DNA from: Pholiota molesta
Taxonomy: Eukaryota; Basidiomycota; Agaricomycetes; Agaricales; Strophariaceae
DNA length: 64,000 nt
Direction: 5' to 3'
NCBI GenBank assembly: GCA_014925825.1
Contig: JACGCK010000115.1
Location: forward strand, 1-64,000
Of the stretch, positions 1 to 11,151 are shown in pieces (position 1 is the stretch's first letter; each line of letters starts with the position of its first letter). Under the pieces are notes generated by a model. It saw nothing but the letters and a program-made list of their open reading frames with translations, ran no database searches and had not been told where the DNA came from. The position numbers and the translations under genes are program-made.

Positions 1-887
1 TCGGTAACGATTATTAAGTGGAGAATTCTGAGTTTCCTCCATTAATTCTCTCAACACCGTTGTATTTACGGATGTCGTTTTATTCGGATCCTGCGATCCC
101 ACGTATTGAATCGAAGGGTCCTGTCGGTTATTATTTGCAGCCATTCCAAGTGTTGCATTGAAAGGCGCCCGCGGAACAGGCGCTCGAACTTCACCCGGAG
201 GCGTATCTGCTTTAATTCCCTCGTGAATTCTATCCATATAAAATTCCGGGGTCGGAACGTAGCGACTATTTACGCCGTCCTCATTTCTTCCAGTTATTTC
301 TGAATACATTCGTACTGCCAGCGCGACGCGTCTCATTACTGGGACGCAGTAATCCATATTGTTTGGATCACCAATTGGTAATCCCCGTGCCTGCCGCGCC
401 AGTATAGTACTAGTCACCGCTTCGCCTACTAATTCTGAGCGCCTATGGATAGGCACTTCATTCTCAGTGAAATCCTCCCAGAAGAGCATTAATTCCCGTC
501 CGAGAACCGAATCCAATGCGGCGATGGGTGTTTGTTCTCCCATTCCGTAGCGGCGCATTGCGTCATTGGCGCCCATGCGTGATCCGTGCCGCATTGCCGG
601 CTGTTCGGGCGCCCCGACCGATCCGGTCTGATCGGTCCACCGTGAGTCTTCGGACTGAAGTGCTGGCCTTCGGGGGAGGCCTTCCAGAGGAGTACCCCCG
701 CTCTTTCCTGGGAGGTAAATGCTCCATATACTGGTTGGTTCGCTGTGGGCGAGCCTGTTGTATATCTACCAACTCGGGTCTCAGGACCTTGCTCAGTTGG
801 TGCATCAGAGGCTTGATTGCTCAAGTGCGGTGATTGCGCGCTCGAGAATAAGCCCGGAGGACTTGGTACGTTGTCGTTTGTCGACAT
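1..887 (-). pseudogene. unidentified gag-like ORF, frame-broken, truncated by window edge
   Basis: On the minus strand a Pro/Ser/Gln-rich N-terminus starts at 887 (MSTNDNVPSPPGLF) and is open to 489. From about 600 down to position 1 a different frame stays open and looks protein-like (ANDAMRRYGMGEQTPIAALDSVL, then FWEDFTENEVP and an Arg-rich stretch), so the likely reading requires one frame change between about 530 and 620. I do not recognise the family. The low-complexity start and the lack of introns would fit a retroelement gag-type protein, but no protease or RT is visible because the sequence leaves the window. It could instead be a host gene with a small unseen intron. Confidence 0.35.
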
Positions 888-1170
888 CTCGCAGCCCTCA
901 CTGATGAGTGGAAAATTTTCTGGTTTTGTTCTTTTTTGTGCTTTTAGTTACTTCGTTCACAACTAGCAATATAGCTGTGGTTCAAAAAAGTGAAACGCTT
1001 TCCGTTCCGTAGTAGGTAGTCCTTAGGTCACTCGAATAGAACCAGCCAACCAATATATTGGTAGTTCTACGAAGTGATAGAATAAAGACTAAAGAGTGAG
1101 GGTGGTTGCGCGAGCCTTATATATGGGCCTCGCGCATTACGTAAGTACGATGTCGTATGTACCCGTTACA

Positions 1171-1276
1171 GATGCTGATGCTTGGAGAATGCAGCAGTGG
1201 TACGAGGGTAGGCGGTCAAACTCTGTGTGGGTCAAGGGTGGGTGGTAATACTCCAGTCTGAACAGGCGGCAGTTTA
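1171..1276. repeat. degenerate dispersed repeat, copy 1
   Basis: About 105 bp from gatgctgatgcttgg to ggcggcagttta. The same order of blocks recurs at 1972-2074: gatgctga, gcttgg, ggtcaa, ctctgtgtgggtcaag, ctccagt, tgaacaggcgg. The two are direct repeats 0.8 kb apart and roughly 80% alike by eye. They lie in the non-coding stretch 888-2582, where I find no convincing gene. Confidence 0.65.
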
Positions 1277-1512
1277 TATCTTCGGATATACGAACCTACG
1301 GTTGACTGGTTGTGGGTGATGGTCTGGTGATGGTCTCCTATGGTCTCCCAGTTTGAATAGGCGGAAGTTTATATTCTGTGGGCCCTGAGAACCTTCGGAA
1401 TGTGCGGTTGACCGGTTGTGGGTGATGGTGCTCAGTGGTGCCCCAGCCCAGCCCCAGTCTGAACAGCGGAGGTTTGTATTTTGCGAACCCCGAGAACTTT
1501 CGGAATGTACAA
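1257..1512. repeat. imperfect tandem repeat, about 2.5 units of roughly 100 bp
   Basis: Three successive units share the order (cag)ttTGaAcAGgCGGaagTTTATATT, then GAACC..CGGAATGT, then GGTTGTGGGTGATGG-like blocks. They begin near 1257, 1350 and 1459. The units overlap the tail of the dispersed repeat at 1171-1276. Small minus-strand open frames here are repeat-derived and not believable genes. Confidence 0.55.
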
Positions 1513-1971
1513 GTGGACAAGTGGGCTCAGAATGATATTCCATTGAATCCATTCACCGAATTAACGAGAATCTTGTCATGTGCGCATACGGTACAAACAA
1601 CACAATTACTCATTCCTCATAAATGTGGACTTTTTACTCCAGTCCTCATCGTCAGTGTCGATGAAGATAGTTGCCCCTTGCCTGCCACACTCATACGTCG
1701 CCCCTTGAAGTATATATCCCTTGGCTTGGATGCACTTTAACGCATTGATGAAGCATTGTAAGAACTGGGCCGCCTCATGTGGACCATCGTTCGTCTGCGT
1801 GATGCGTGTCCGCCCAATGTTGAAGACTGAAAGGGTAGGTAGAGGCTCATCTGGAACAGAAGGCTGAAATAGGTGAGGTGAGGTTTTAAACAAGTTTTAA
1901 AAACCATTATTCATGTGCGTACTAGATTGTCAATGGACATGATTATGGAAGGCGAATTCGCGTTCAAATGA

Positions 1972-2074
1972 GATGCTGACGCTTGGTGAATACAATGGTA
2001 TGGGAGTAGGTGGTCAAGCTCTGTGTGGGTCAAGTGTGGGTGTATAATGCTCCAGTATGAACAGGCGGAGTTTA
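1972..2074. repeat. degenerate dispersed repeat, copy 2
   Basis: Direct copy of 1171-1276, ending in the same tgaacaggcgg / gttta motif but without the downstream tandem units. The surrounding 2075-2580 holds nothing I can support as a gene. Confidence 0.6.
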
Positions 2075-2582
2075 GGGCTAGTTCGGCAATCATGATACGA
2101 GCGTATTATTGATGACATTCGTATTATTCGTAGCCCTCGACGAAAATTCATGAAATACACTATTCAAGTTTTCAAAGATATAAGATATAAGGTAGCGCTA
2201 CGTCGTCTGAAAAAGTGATCGACTGTGCATCATACTGTAAGGAGTCTGCAAAGGACTCAGGAGACTAATGGGCGCCTGGCTGTATTCGGGCCGGAGACAT
2301 TTGAAAAATAGTCGGCGACTTAATTTTAAACTCCGAGAGTTTGAAGGTCGCTTCATTCCTGTCAGCCCTCTACGTACTACTCTCAAGTCAGCCTCGTCGC
2401 ACTGAGACTGCCTATAAATCCACATGGATTCCTATGAAATCTTTTTTCAGGTCTGCTCCGCTGACTGTCATCTGTGTTCCCATATTTCTTGACATCAGTA
2501 ACACACTACCCCCACGCTCGCTACCTTCGCAAGCCCACACGGCAGACCACATTTCTATTTCCTATCCAACTTTCTCGGAACT

Positions 2583-4136
2583 ATGGGCTCCCTGCGAAGA
2601 CTTCGAATATTGATAATCACCGTTACACTTGTCAGCCATGCATATACCGGTATCGCACTTGCCATACCTGCGTCCCCAAAATCACTGCAATGGACGCAGC
2701 TCCAACTCCATTGCATCTTCGCTTTCTCACTCTTAGGGCTGACTCGGATACCGTCTCCACAGATGCAATGTTTGATTCATCTCCTACCACAGGAATCGAC
2801 GCAGAATCTGGACTTCCACCGATCAAGGAGGTCTTGCAAGCTATGATGAATCAGGCGGCAGCGTCTGCTAGTCTGAGCGACTCTAATTCACTGAATGGAC
2901 AGCCCACTCCTTCCCTATCTCCGGAATCACTGTCCGGTCAACCTGAAGCATCGATCACTGCTACTGCAGTCTCTCCTCTCGCTTCTTTGCCCAAGCAAGG
3001 CCCAGGGATCGTGCTGTTGTCATCTACTGTGCTCCCAGGCTTTTCTGCTACCAGTCAGAACCCAGAACCTACCTCCACAAATACCAATTCTGTGAAAAAT
3101 AACGGCAGCGTCAACTCTTCTCATAGAGTGCTTATCTTGGGCTCAGTTGTCGGCGGCATCCTCTGTGTGATGCTCTGCATCTTCTTCGTCCTCGATCCCT
3201 CAGTTTCTGCCAGGTTCTTGGCCTACTTCAGCTTGCGGAAATTCCGATCAAGTAAGAAAGACAGAGGCATCTCACATATGGCCGAGCCGTCCAGCTCCTT
3301 CATGGTCAATCGCGGTTCTCCAGAACGGACATTCGCCGGCATGAACACCTCGCGCTTGTCTCCCTCTCCAGAGAAGGGCGAAAAGGGCGATCGCTCCATC
3401 AGCAGTATCCAAGTCCAGCCATACTGTCCAAGTTCTCCATCTGCTCCTCCGACTACCTCAGTGCCTCGACGCGCGACTCCGCGATCACTTCGATCACCAC
3501 GGCCTCCGACGATATGATGTCGCACAACAGCGCCAGCGGATCCCCGCGCGTTCGTCCACGGTGACGTTCGCCGCGAATACGCGGCCCACGCGCCCACCGC
3601 GCCCGCCGACCGCGGACAGCCCCATGCTCTCGGACTCGGTGTACCTCGCGTGCTCGAACCAGCCGTACGTGATCGTCGAGCCCCCGGCGTTGAGAAGCGC
3701 GGACTTCACCGCCGCCGCCGCCGATCCACCGCCGAAGAAGATGCTCACGCCGAACGAGTTCTTCGCGCTCCATGTGCCGGGCATCATCTCCAGTCTCGTT
3801 GGGAACCACGCGAGCAACAACACCAGCGGCAGCGGCGGTGGGAACGGTAGCGGCAAGAGGGAGAGGGACCGCGCGACGATGGCGGTGCCGCACCAGCCGT
3901 CGGGGGTCGCGCGCACGGGGTCGCAGCACTCGCGCACGAAGAGTGCGCCGCTGCTGAGCTCGCTGCGCAGCGCGATGACGCGGGCAGCAGGACCGCGGCG
4001 GTGTCGGGGATCCGCAGGACGCGGCGGGGAGGGTGGGGACATTGCGGAGCGCGTCACTAAGCATCGCCGGAGTCGCTCAGCGTCTGGATGGGCGTACCCT
4101 GAACGACTGAGACCGAGGATGACTTTCATGCACTGA
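2583..4136 (+). CDS. single-pass membrane protein with secretory signal and disordered cytoplasmic tail (frame-broken)
   Basis: The protein starts MGSLRRLRILIITVTLV, a good signal peptide. A 50-bp intron (2650-2699, GT-AG) puts the frame into a Ser/Thr/Pro-rich ectodomain, followed by a transmembrane helix near 3130-3210 (LGSVVGGILCVMLCIFFVL) and a basic, Ser-rich cytoplasmic tail. The layout resembles the SKG6/Mid2-type or mucin-like membrane proteins common in Agaricomycetes, but no specific family is recognised. The good coding frame changes without plausible introns near 3411-3430 and again near 3545-3560, and then stays open to the stop at 4134-4136 (VYLACSNQPYVIVEPPALR region, then an RS-rich end). 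Either the gene carries two one-base indels or the sequence does. GC content and codon use stay gene-like throughout. Confidence 0.55.
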
Positions 4137-4666
4137 GCTATGGTTAGAGCTGGATTCGGAGAGCGGCGTTAGGGCGGGTGATGGGACGTGCATGACTATA
4201 TTTTAGATGCCTGTATTTTTGGGGGAATTCTCCTTTTATTTTTTCGGGGTTCATTCGCCTCTTCTTTTACTTTTCGATGTCAAATTATGCAGTTCAAAAC
4301 ATTCAACACTTGGTCAGGCGTATGTATACCGTGAAATATGTGTTGGAACTTGGAAGGCCCGTAGTGTCTACTTGCATGCGAATTTGTGTTTCACGGTGGA
4401 CCTTGACAGTTATAACATCATTATTGTCATCTAGTAACTGCACTTGAGACCTTCGAAAATGAATACAGGGGTCAGTACAGGTCAGTACTCCACGCCAATT
4501 GGCTAATTTTAGGGTCGCGACTGGTCGCGATCGATATCAATTCGGCAAGATAATCCGAGTCATCGAAGTTATTTTTAGCAGCTTTTAAGAGCGTCGTAAA
4601 CGTTTGTGGGCCTTTCTTCACCTCCACATCGAAACTACTCAAGAACTCAAGAGACAGCAAATCGAC
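4137..4666. other. intergenic, no gene seen
   Basis: AT-richer spacer between the membrane-protein gene and the histidine phosphatase. A 75-codon minus-strand open frame at 4472-4699 overlaps the phosphatase start and has no recognisable motif, so I do not call it. Confidence 0.5.
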
Positions 4667-5774
4667 ATGATCACAGTGACCTTCGTATGTTGTCATCAAA
4701 CACTCGTCTTCATGCGTTGATCCTTTGCAGATTAGACACGGCGAGAGTGAAGATAACTTGGTACGCCCTTTACTTGCTGCACACTAAATCAAAGCTGACT
4801 AGTGACTCTTCACAGAGGGCAGTATGGGCTGGATGGAAGGATTCTCCTCTATCCGAACTAGGTGAGAAAGATGAAATTACCTCAGTCCTCAACACCCTTT
4901 CCTGGTCCTAACATGTTCGGATTCTTCAAGGTAGAAAGGTACGTTCACACCCATCACTCCCAGGGGCCAGAACGCGAATCCGCGTTACTCACACACCATA
5001 GCAAGCCAATGCACTAGGCCAATACTTCGCCACAACCAGGATAACCCACTTGTACGCTTCCCCGCTCCAACGCGCACACACCACCGCGCAATTCGTGCAT
5101 CAATACCAAGCGGAGCCGAAGCCACCTCTCGTCGTTGACCCCGACCTGCGCGAGCAGCACTTCGGCATCGCCGAGGGCCACCCGTGGGTGTCTACCCTCC
5201 CCGACGACATCCCCGTGGAAAAGCTCTGGGAGAAAAAGGTCTTCCCGATGTTATTCGAGCGCGACGAGAGGTTCCCGGAGGGCGAGAGCCTGGATGATCT
5301 GGCCGCGCGTGCAGAGCGTGCCATTCAGAAGTGCGTGTTGCCGCACCTCGCTGCGGCCCATCAGGGGGGCGAGCAAGGCGTGCACGTCGCGTTGGCGAGC
5401 CACGGCCTGTGCATCGGGGAGCTGGTGGCGGCGGTCTTGCGTCTCGATCCCGAGGCGGACCATAGCGAGCTGTACACGGGATTGCAGAACACTGCGTGGA
5501 CGCGGCTGAAGGTGGGAGTGAGAGGCGATCACCAGGGCGTTATCGATCCCGCGAAGCCGCCGCCGTTGGAGGTCCGTGTAACGCACGTGAATCAGACGGA
5601 ACATCTCAAGCAACTTGTGCGTCTGATTTTTCTTGGATCGATTTTATCGCAGCTTTGACGTGCTCTCTTGGCTTACAGGCGGAAATTCCTCGTGTTCATG
5701 AGGGAATGGATGGTGCACATGCTGAGGCGCTCGCGTTTTTCGGTGGAGATAGGACCAAGACTGGACATATATAA
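4667..5774 (+). CDS. histidine phosphatase (phosphoglycerate mutase-like)
   Basis: Six exons: 4667-4684, 4731-4760, 4816-4861, 4931-4938, 5002-5616 and 5679-5774. They give 270 residues with all phases matching. Residues 7-15 read IRHGESEDN, the RHG signature with catalytic His9. SPLQRAHTTA carries the conserved Arg, and the second histidine is in ALASHGLCIGEL. This is the family that hydrolyses phosphate esters through a phosphohistidine intermediate. The substrate cannot be told from sequence; fungal relatives are annotated as phosphoglycerate mutase-like or fructose-2,6-bisphosphatase-like. Exon 4 is only 8 bp (gtagaaag) and is needed to rebuild the conserved LSELGRKQA block. The last intron (5617-5678) is inferred because it replaces a weak read-through tail with a family-like C-terminus. 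The start ATG is the only one that leads directly into the beta-strand before RHG. Confidence 0.9.
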
Positions 5775-6303
5775 TTGTCCTCTGACTTGGACTATGGTTT
5801 ACAGTTGCAAGTGTGACATAATGTTCTCTGCAGCGTCGCGAAGAGATGATCTTAAAGTCAACTAGAGTATATTGGGTAACTTTCATTCCTAGAAAATCAG
5901 TTTATGATGAAAACAAGCTGCCTTCATTGATTAGTCTCGTCGCTGTTGTCCTTGAGCTTATGGTTTCTTGGTCTAAAATATGCAATATCTCTAGAGTATT
6001 GAACGCATGTTCGATTTTCGAGATAAATGCTTCATAAATGCGCCAGCATATCAAAACTAAACTGGCCACAAACGGAAATCAGATTATAAGGTGCTGACAA
6101 TTTGGTAGTCAATGAATATTAATTATCTAAGATATGTATGGGTGCACACTGCTTGTATTCAATCCGAATGCTCAAGCCATTCCCAGCTGAGTCGAAAGCC
6201 TTGAACAGGAGCTTAGAGGGCTACGTTGATTGGGGTGCATCCAACTGCGAGAAGACCATCTATAATACGATACAGTTGTCAGCAGCCCTTCTCAAACGCA
6301 GTA
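5775..6303. other. intergenic, no gene seen
   Basis: AT-rich spacer between the convergent phosphatase (+) and hydrophobin relic (-). No conserved ORF, tRNA or repeat was recognised. Confidence 0.5.
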
Positions 6304-6672
6304 TCAAAAATAATGCAACGTACTGAAGTGGTTCTCGCTGCAGCAACTGGCTGGCTATTGCAAACCGAGCCTTGCCCAACCGCTCCAACAGAGATAGGAC
6401 TGCAAACCACCCCGACCTGTCCGGTGACGCCATTCAGGCTGATACCAAGGAGTTCAAACATCTGAGAAAACCCAGAAGTATTTGAGGCTGCCAGGGAGTT
6501 GCCTATGCGTCGAGAAAGGAATGTGAGCGAAAGATTAGAAAAGCGAGTATGGGAGAATACTGACAGCACTGGACCTTTCCGGTGTTGCAGGAGTGCTCCG
6601 TGCCGTCGTTAGAGGAGCAGCGACGAAGACAGCCATGGAGGCAGCAGTGAACAAAGCGAGCTTGGAGAACAT
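6304..6672 (-). pseudogene. class I hydrophobin pseudogene
   Basis: A secretion signal starts at 6672 (MFSKLALFTAASMAVFVAA). In a second frame CNTGKVQCC gives the first C-X6-CC signature. In a third stretch GVTGQVGVVCSPISVGAVG carries the next cysteine, with GQGSVCNSQP after it, and a further frame change yields SCCSENHF, the second CC pair. Hydrophobins are small secreted surfactant proteins that coat aerial hyphae and fruiting bodies; the class I cysteine order is clear here. At least two single-base frame breaks, plus an intron whose phases do not match, separate these blocks, and a TGA ends the last frame at 6304-6306 before the final cysteine. The locus therefore looks dead, unless the indels are sequencing errors. 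Confidence 0.8.
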
Positions 6673-7584
6673 TTTGATGTTTGGGGATATTAAGAATAGG
6701 TTATAAACCAAGGAATTAAGGAGTGAAGATGGGTGTTCGACTGAAAAACGAGGAGAAATTTCCAGCCCATCTTATACGTAGGACGATGGCTCGTGCGCCT
6801 GCCAGCAGGACTCAGTGCTCGAAACATATTTTATTGCCGTTGATCTGCAGGGTTATCAAGAAAGTCGAAAGTAACCTAAACCCAAAGAGGCTCGGCTATT
6901 GACCTTAACCCTTAGTCCCCCACCATTTGCGCCAGTTGCAAAAATCCCGCCACTGGCTGGCTCGTTCCTCTTGAAGCTTTGGGAACTTACACCAATAAAC
7001 AAATCTCGCTACCTTCCCGGTTTTTGGGCGAGAAATGGCTGTAGAAAGGTGGCCAGTTAGACATGATGGCCATGGCGGACATTTAATCTGCAGGCTAACA
7101 TTATCTAAATTTGGCTCGGGGACAGGCTTGCAGGGACCATTAGCTCAGGACGCCGGACCGCGGGGGCATATCTGGGCATGTCCACCGATTTGACAGTCTT
7201 TTCAACTTCAAGTCCCAAAAATGAGCGGCCCAGATATATAGCTTTTCAGCTACCTGAAAATCCAGCATATTTCTGGTGAGATTGATCAATTATTGGGTCC
7301 AATAGCAAACATGCGTGACACATGTGACCTGGGCGCTTATTTTTGAAGCGCTTAGATGTCAATTTCGTAGCCACCGGTTGAGAATCAACCTTTTTTCTTA
7401 GAAACAAAGTGTATCCGTAAGTTAACATATTACAGCTACTCTGCTAGAATCTCAAACGGAATGATAAACTTTGAGTACAGGGCGAACAAAGTGCGATTTA
7501 GCCGAAAACGTCACATTTATCTTTGGACACACATGTACATACTTGACAACAAATCAAGTTTAGCTACAAGTAAATCCGTCGACT
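6673..7584. other. intergenic, no gene seen
   Basis: About 0.9 kb upstream of the hydrophobin relic and downstream of the lectin gene. No conserved coding segment found. A 60-codon minus frame at 7246-7428 has no recognisable features. Confidence 0.45.
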
Positions 7585-8293
7585 TCAAGATAAAGAGTTC
7601 AATGACCAGGTTCCTGCGCTATTCTGTACAACCTCGCTGATAGTACCGGGTATTCCAGCACTTACGTGCCCTACGGCGATATTTCCTGCAGTATTGACGG
7701 CGGAATAGAGCTCCACCGTTCCTGCAGCAGAGGTAAATCCGTACTGGGTCAAACAAGCCGAGCAAGAGCGCCACCGCTCCACCCCCCGGACGCAAAGTAG
7801 TACTCGCTGACAACGCGGCTGCGCGAGAGGAAGTAGAGGTGGATCTAAGGCGCACAAAAAAAAACGCCCCCGTTATTCCTCGATACTAATCACAGAAACC
7901 TGTGTCGATATACTGACCTCGCCGCCGTTGTTGCTCTTCCACACGACTGATATCGGCGTGCCAGGGAGGACTTCAGCCGCAGGCACAAGCACGATGGGCG
8001 GTGCGATAGTGTGCCCGGACCCAAAGAAGCCGCTGAAGCTGTACTCTAAGATGACGCCGGTCGCATCCTGGTAGTAGAGGCGGCGGTCGCCGTCCTGAGA
8101 GGGGTTTGTGGCGGCGGCAACGTTTCCTTGCGGAGTGATGGGCGTGAAGGTGTCTGGGGCGGGGATTGCAACGACACCGCTGATGCATGCTGCGAGAAGA
8201 GGTGTGATGCACTGTTGAGATGATGTGGTTAGTGAGTGTTGTGGTCGAATCCGAGGAAGAAATACCAACCAGGAGGAGCTTGCAGAATGCCAT
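7585..8293 (-). CDS. AAL-like (fucose-specific) lectin fragment, one frame break
   Basis: Exon 1 is 8293-8270 (MAFCKLLL) and exon 2 is 8211-7918. After an intron at 7917-7845, exon 3 runs from 7844 to a stop at 7585. Joined products give blade-like repeats: RRLYYQDATGVILEYSFSG, then GEIHLYFLSRSRVVSEYYF followed by GGWSGGAL, then GTVELYSAVNTAGNI. The recurring (I/L)hLYY...ViSEY...W..G pattern is that of Aleuria aurantia-type fucose-binding beta-propeller lectins. Those usually have six blades and about 310 residues; here only about three half-blades are present. A one-base frame change near 7755 is needed to join the last blade, so the gene may be decayed. An alternative is another sugar-binding propeller family. 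Confidence 0.55.
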
Positions 8294-9828
8294 TGTGAAG
8301 TGTGCAGGTGCTTGTTTGGTTTGTAACTCAGAGTTGAATGAAGCTTAGAATTCTTGAAAAGCTCTGCTTGTTGGCTTTGGGACGTCCCTTCTCTTATACG
8401 AAATGAGGCCGTAGGATTCTACAAAGATATTGACAACGGAAAAACCAGCTCAATAATCAAACTTCTCTAGTCAGTTATTCCGTTACGTTGAACGTAGATA
8501 CTTGATGTTCCCGAGACATTTCTTGATGTGAATGGAAGGTGCCAGTGATAAATTCTATTGCTGATCATGATGGACCTGGACCAGACGGCTCGGAATTCAA
8601 TCGAAGGAGCATCTTTGAGTTCGGTACATGTGTCTCGGAAACAGTCAGAATCCGCATGTGCATTCCTAAAAAATTTACTGACCTCTGCGCTATAGAGTTT
8701 TGATGACTCCGATACCGACAACGACACATGTACAATAGCAGCCCTTGAAGCTAACATATGGAAGATCCATCCCACCGGGCTTCCGTGGCGTATGTATTGT
8801 ATGTATCTCAAGTATGACGGGCGTGGGGGCACCGAATACGCGGACACAAAAAGTGAAGTGCACATTCAAGCTCAACGATGAGCTTAGCATCCACCCGCCT
8901 CGCATAAAACGAGTGGAGAGAGCTCGTCAATTACCGTATGTTCGACGTCTGTCTTCTTCAGAGCGACACAGTCTTCTCCCGACCAGTGACATGACTTTAT
9001 TATATATTCTGTGCTCCTTCTCCCGGCAGACACGGGCCAAACATCTCTGAATTGACACGGAACTGGGCAGCGTATTTCAGGAGCGATGTCGCCACGCGAG
9101 CAATTGGCGAGTGCATGCACAGAGGAAGAACAGCACCAGTCGATGGTCGGTCTGTAGATCAAGTAGATTAAACCATATACTGTAACATGGATGTTGATCA
9201 GTATATAGTAGCTCTTCACGCATCCTCCTTTCCGAACCCATATGAGGCCGCCCCTAGATACTATGCTGTTAATTTCATGGCGGGAGCAGCACACTCGTTT
9301 GCCAAATATATCTTTCGAGGATCAATTCCTCGGGAGGAGATTTGAGTCCTGACTTAGAGAGCAAATGATCCACACAGTCCGGCGGACCCATGTGCATTGC
9401 GTCTGGGCCATGTCAGACTCACATGTAACCCGTGGATCGTCCCGGGGGGCGCCGCTGAAGTAGAACAACGTGAACAACAAATGAACGTCGCCTTCATCAT
9501 CACTGTGCAGCGCAAACATTATGAAGGCAGTTGATTGCGGATAAGATGTTGCTTCCCGTTTTAAATGATGTACACAGATGAAGAGAGGGACGGAGATATT
9601 TGCACTAGGAGGATATCGGGTGTAATGCATGATTATATATACGCATGAACGAAGAACGAGCAAGAACTATACAATAATATGTAAGTAAGTAAAAATGAAA
9701 ACAAACAAAAAAGTGTCCCAGGAGGTATACATCCCACACCCCAACACGAAACAGCGAACATTAAACGCCCAACCCCAAAAACCCAGACGCGCCACACACC
9801 CCACCGCCCACCGCCCACCGCGTCGTGG
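8294..9828. other. long spacer with unassigned minus-strand open frames
   Basis: Minus-strand frames at 8467-8865, 8690-8905, 8884-9294 and 9322-9663 are open for 70-136 codons, but none shows a motif I recognise. They could be exons of one unidentified minus-strand gene or its remnants. I do not call a gene. Confidence 0.3.
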
Positions 9829-11151
9829 TTACACCAGAATCACCGCGAGCAGCAGCGCCATCAGCACGACCATGAGCACGATGATGCACCACCCGCTGCC
9901 GCGCTCCTCCGAGTCGCGCAGGAAGCGCCGCATCCGGCGCACCGCGTCCCCCATCTTGCCGTCCGACGTGTCCACACCGCGCTCGAGGTCCGTGAGCATC
10001 CTACGTCACACCAATGCAATGTAGGCATCGCAATGAATGATACGGGGTCCCGAAAATAAGGAAGAAGGAAGCAACGTCAGCGTTCCGGGTGGTTGAAGGA
10101 GAGGAGAGGAGGAAGGGAAGAGGAAGGGCGCGGGAGCCCGTGCACGCACTCGTTGTGTTCCCCGATCTCCTGCCCCATCAGGCTCGCCTGCTGCGCGATC
10201 GTGCTCAGCGTCCCCGCGATCGAGTCCATCGCGTAGTCCTGGTCGCGCATCATCATCTACATAAATAAATGAAAGAGCGGGGAAATCAAAGTAAGCATCT
10301 GGCCGTACACCCAAACCAAACCAAAAACCAAAAAGGCCCCAGCCCGAGGATGAACTACGAATGAACCACAGAAAAAACGCACCTGCTGCTCCTCGCGCGC
10401 CCACACCGCCTGTGGGTCCTTATCGTCGGCGGGCGCGGGGGTGCCGTACCTCTCTGCGAACGGTGAACCGGGGCCTGCGCGCGGGGAGAGGAGGGGGAGG
10501 GGCGTACCGGATCCGGGGGGCGGGAGGTGGGAGTGGGGTGGGGCTTGGGGCTGTTTGGGGGGTGGTTGGGAGAAAGAGGAGGTCTGGGAGACGGAGGTGC
10601 GCATGGACTGCGGCGTATGGGGTGGTCAGTTATGTCGCACAGGAATATGCATGCAGAGACGATGCTATGTGGCGATAGGGAGAGGGTTTACGAGAGAAGG
10701 GGAGTGAGTCCGCACCTCTATCTCCTGCCGGACGTGGCTCACGTACCGGCGCCGCTTCTGCACCTCCGCGTCGTCGAGCCCGAACATCCGCGCGTCGGTC
10801 GACTCTACAATCCTGTGCAGACACGAACGTGAGTAGGCGGGCGGGGGCGCACAGAGCAAACGCGCACGGGCGCGGCGGCGTACTTGACGCTCTCCTCCAG
10901 GTCCTCCAGGTCGGCCTCCAGCGCCGCGAGTGTGGCTTTGAACTGGCAGCCGGCGCAGCGTCAATACCACGGCGTTCTGTGTGTGCGAATGGGAGGGAGG
11001 GTTGACGCACCTCGTTCCGCGCCCACATGAGCTCCTCGCTGTCCGGCCGCGCCATGCTGCGGATGCGGAGGAAGGAGGACTGCAGCTGCGCGGCCGTCTG
11101 CAGCGAGGTCTGGATCTCCTGCTGCACGGCGTGGTAGGGGTCCACAGACAT
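9829..11151 (-). CDS. TLG1: Tlg1/syntaxin-6-like Qc-SNARE
   Basis: Six exons: 11151-11011, 10942-10884, 10812-10716, 10607-10383, 10256-10150 and 10000-9829. They total 801 bp (266 residues) in phase. The N-terminus (DPYHAVQQEIQTSLQ) matches the syntaxin-6 N-terminal helical domain. A Pro-rich linker follows (about residues 100-170). The SNARE helix is MDSIAGTLSTIAQQASLMGQEIGEHNE... split by an intron, with the zero-layer Gln in LMGQEIGEHN. A C-terminal membrane anchor (CIIVLMVVLMALLLAVILV) ends at the stop. Members act as target-membrane SNAREs in endosome to late-Golgi retrograde fusion. The Pro-rich exon 4 contains a possible extra 33-bp in-frame intron that I left in the coding sequence. 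Confidence 0.9.

Noticed and set aside
3453..4129. Long minus-strand open frames (over 200 codons) opposite the membrane-protein tail
   Set aside because: Arg/Ala/Gly-rich products typical of antisense GC-rich coding DNA. The plus-strand frames have better composition and a logical domain order.
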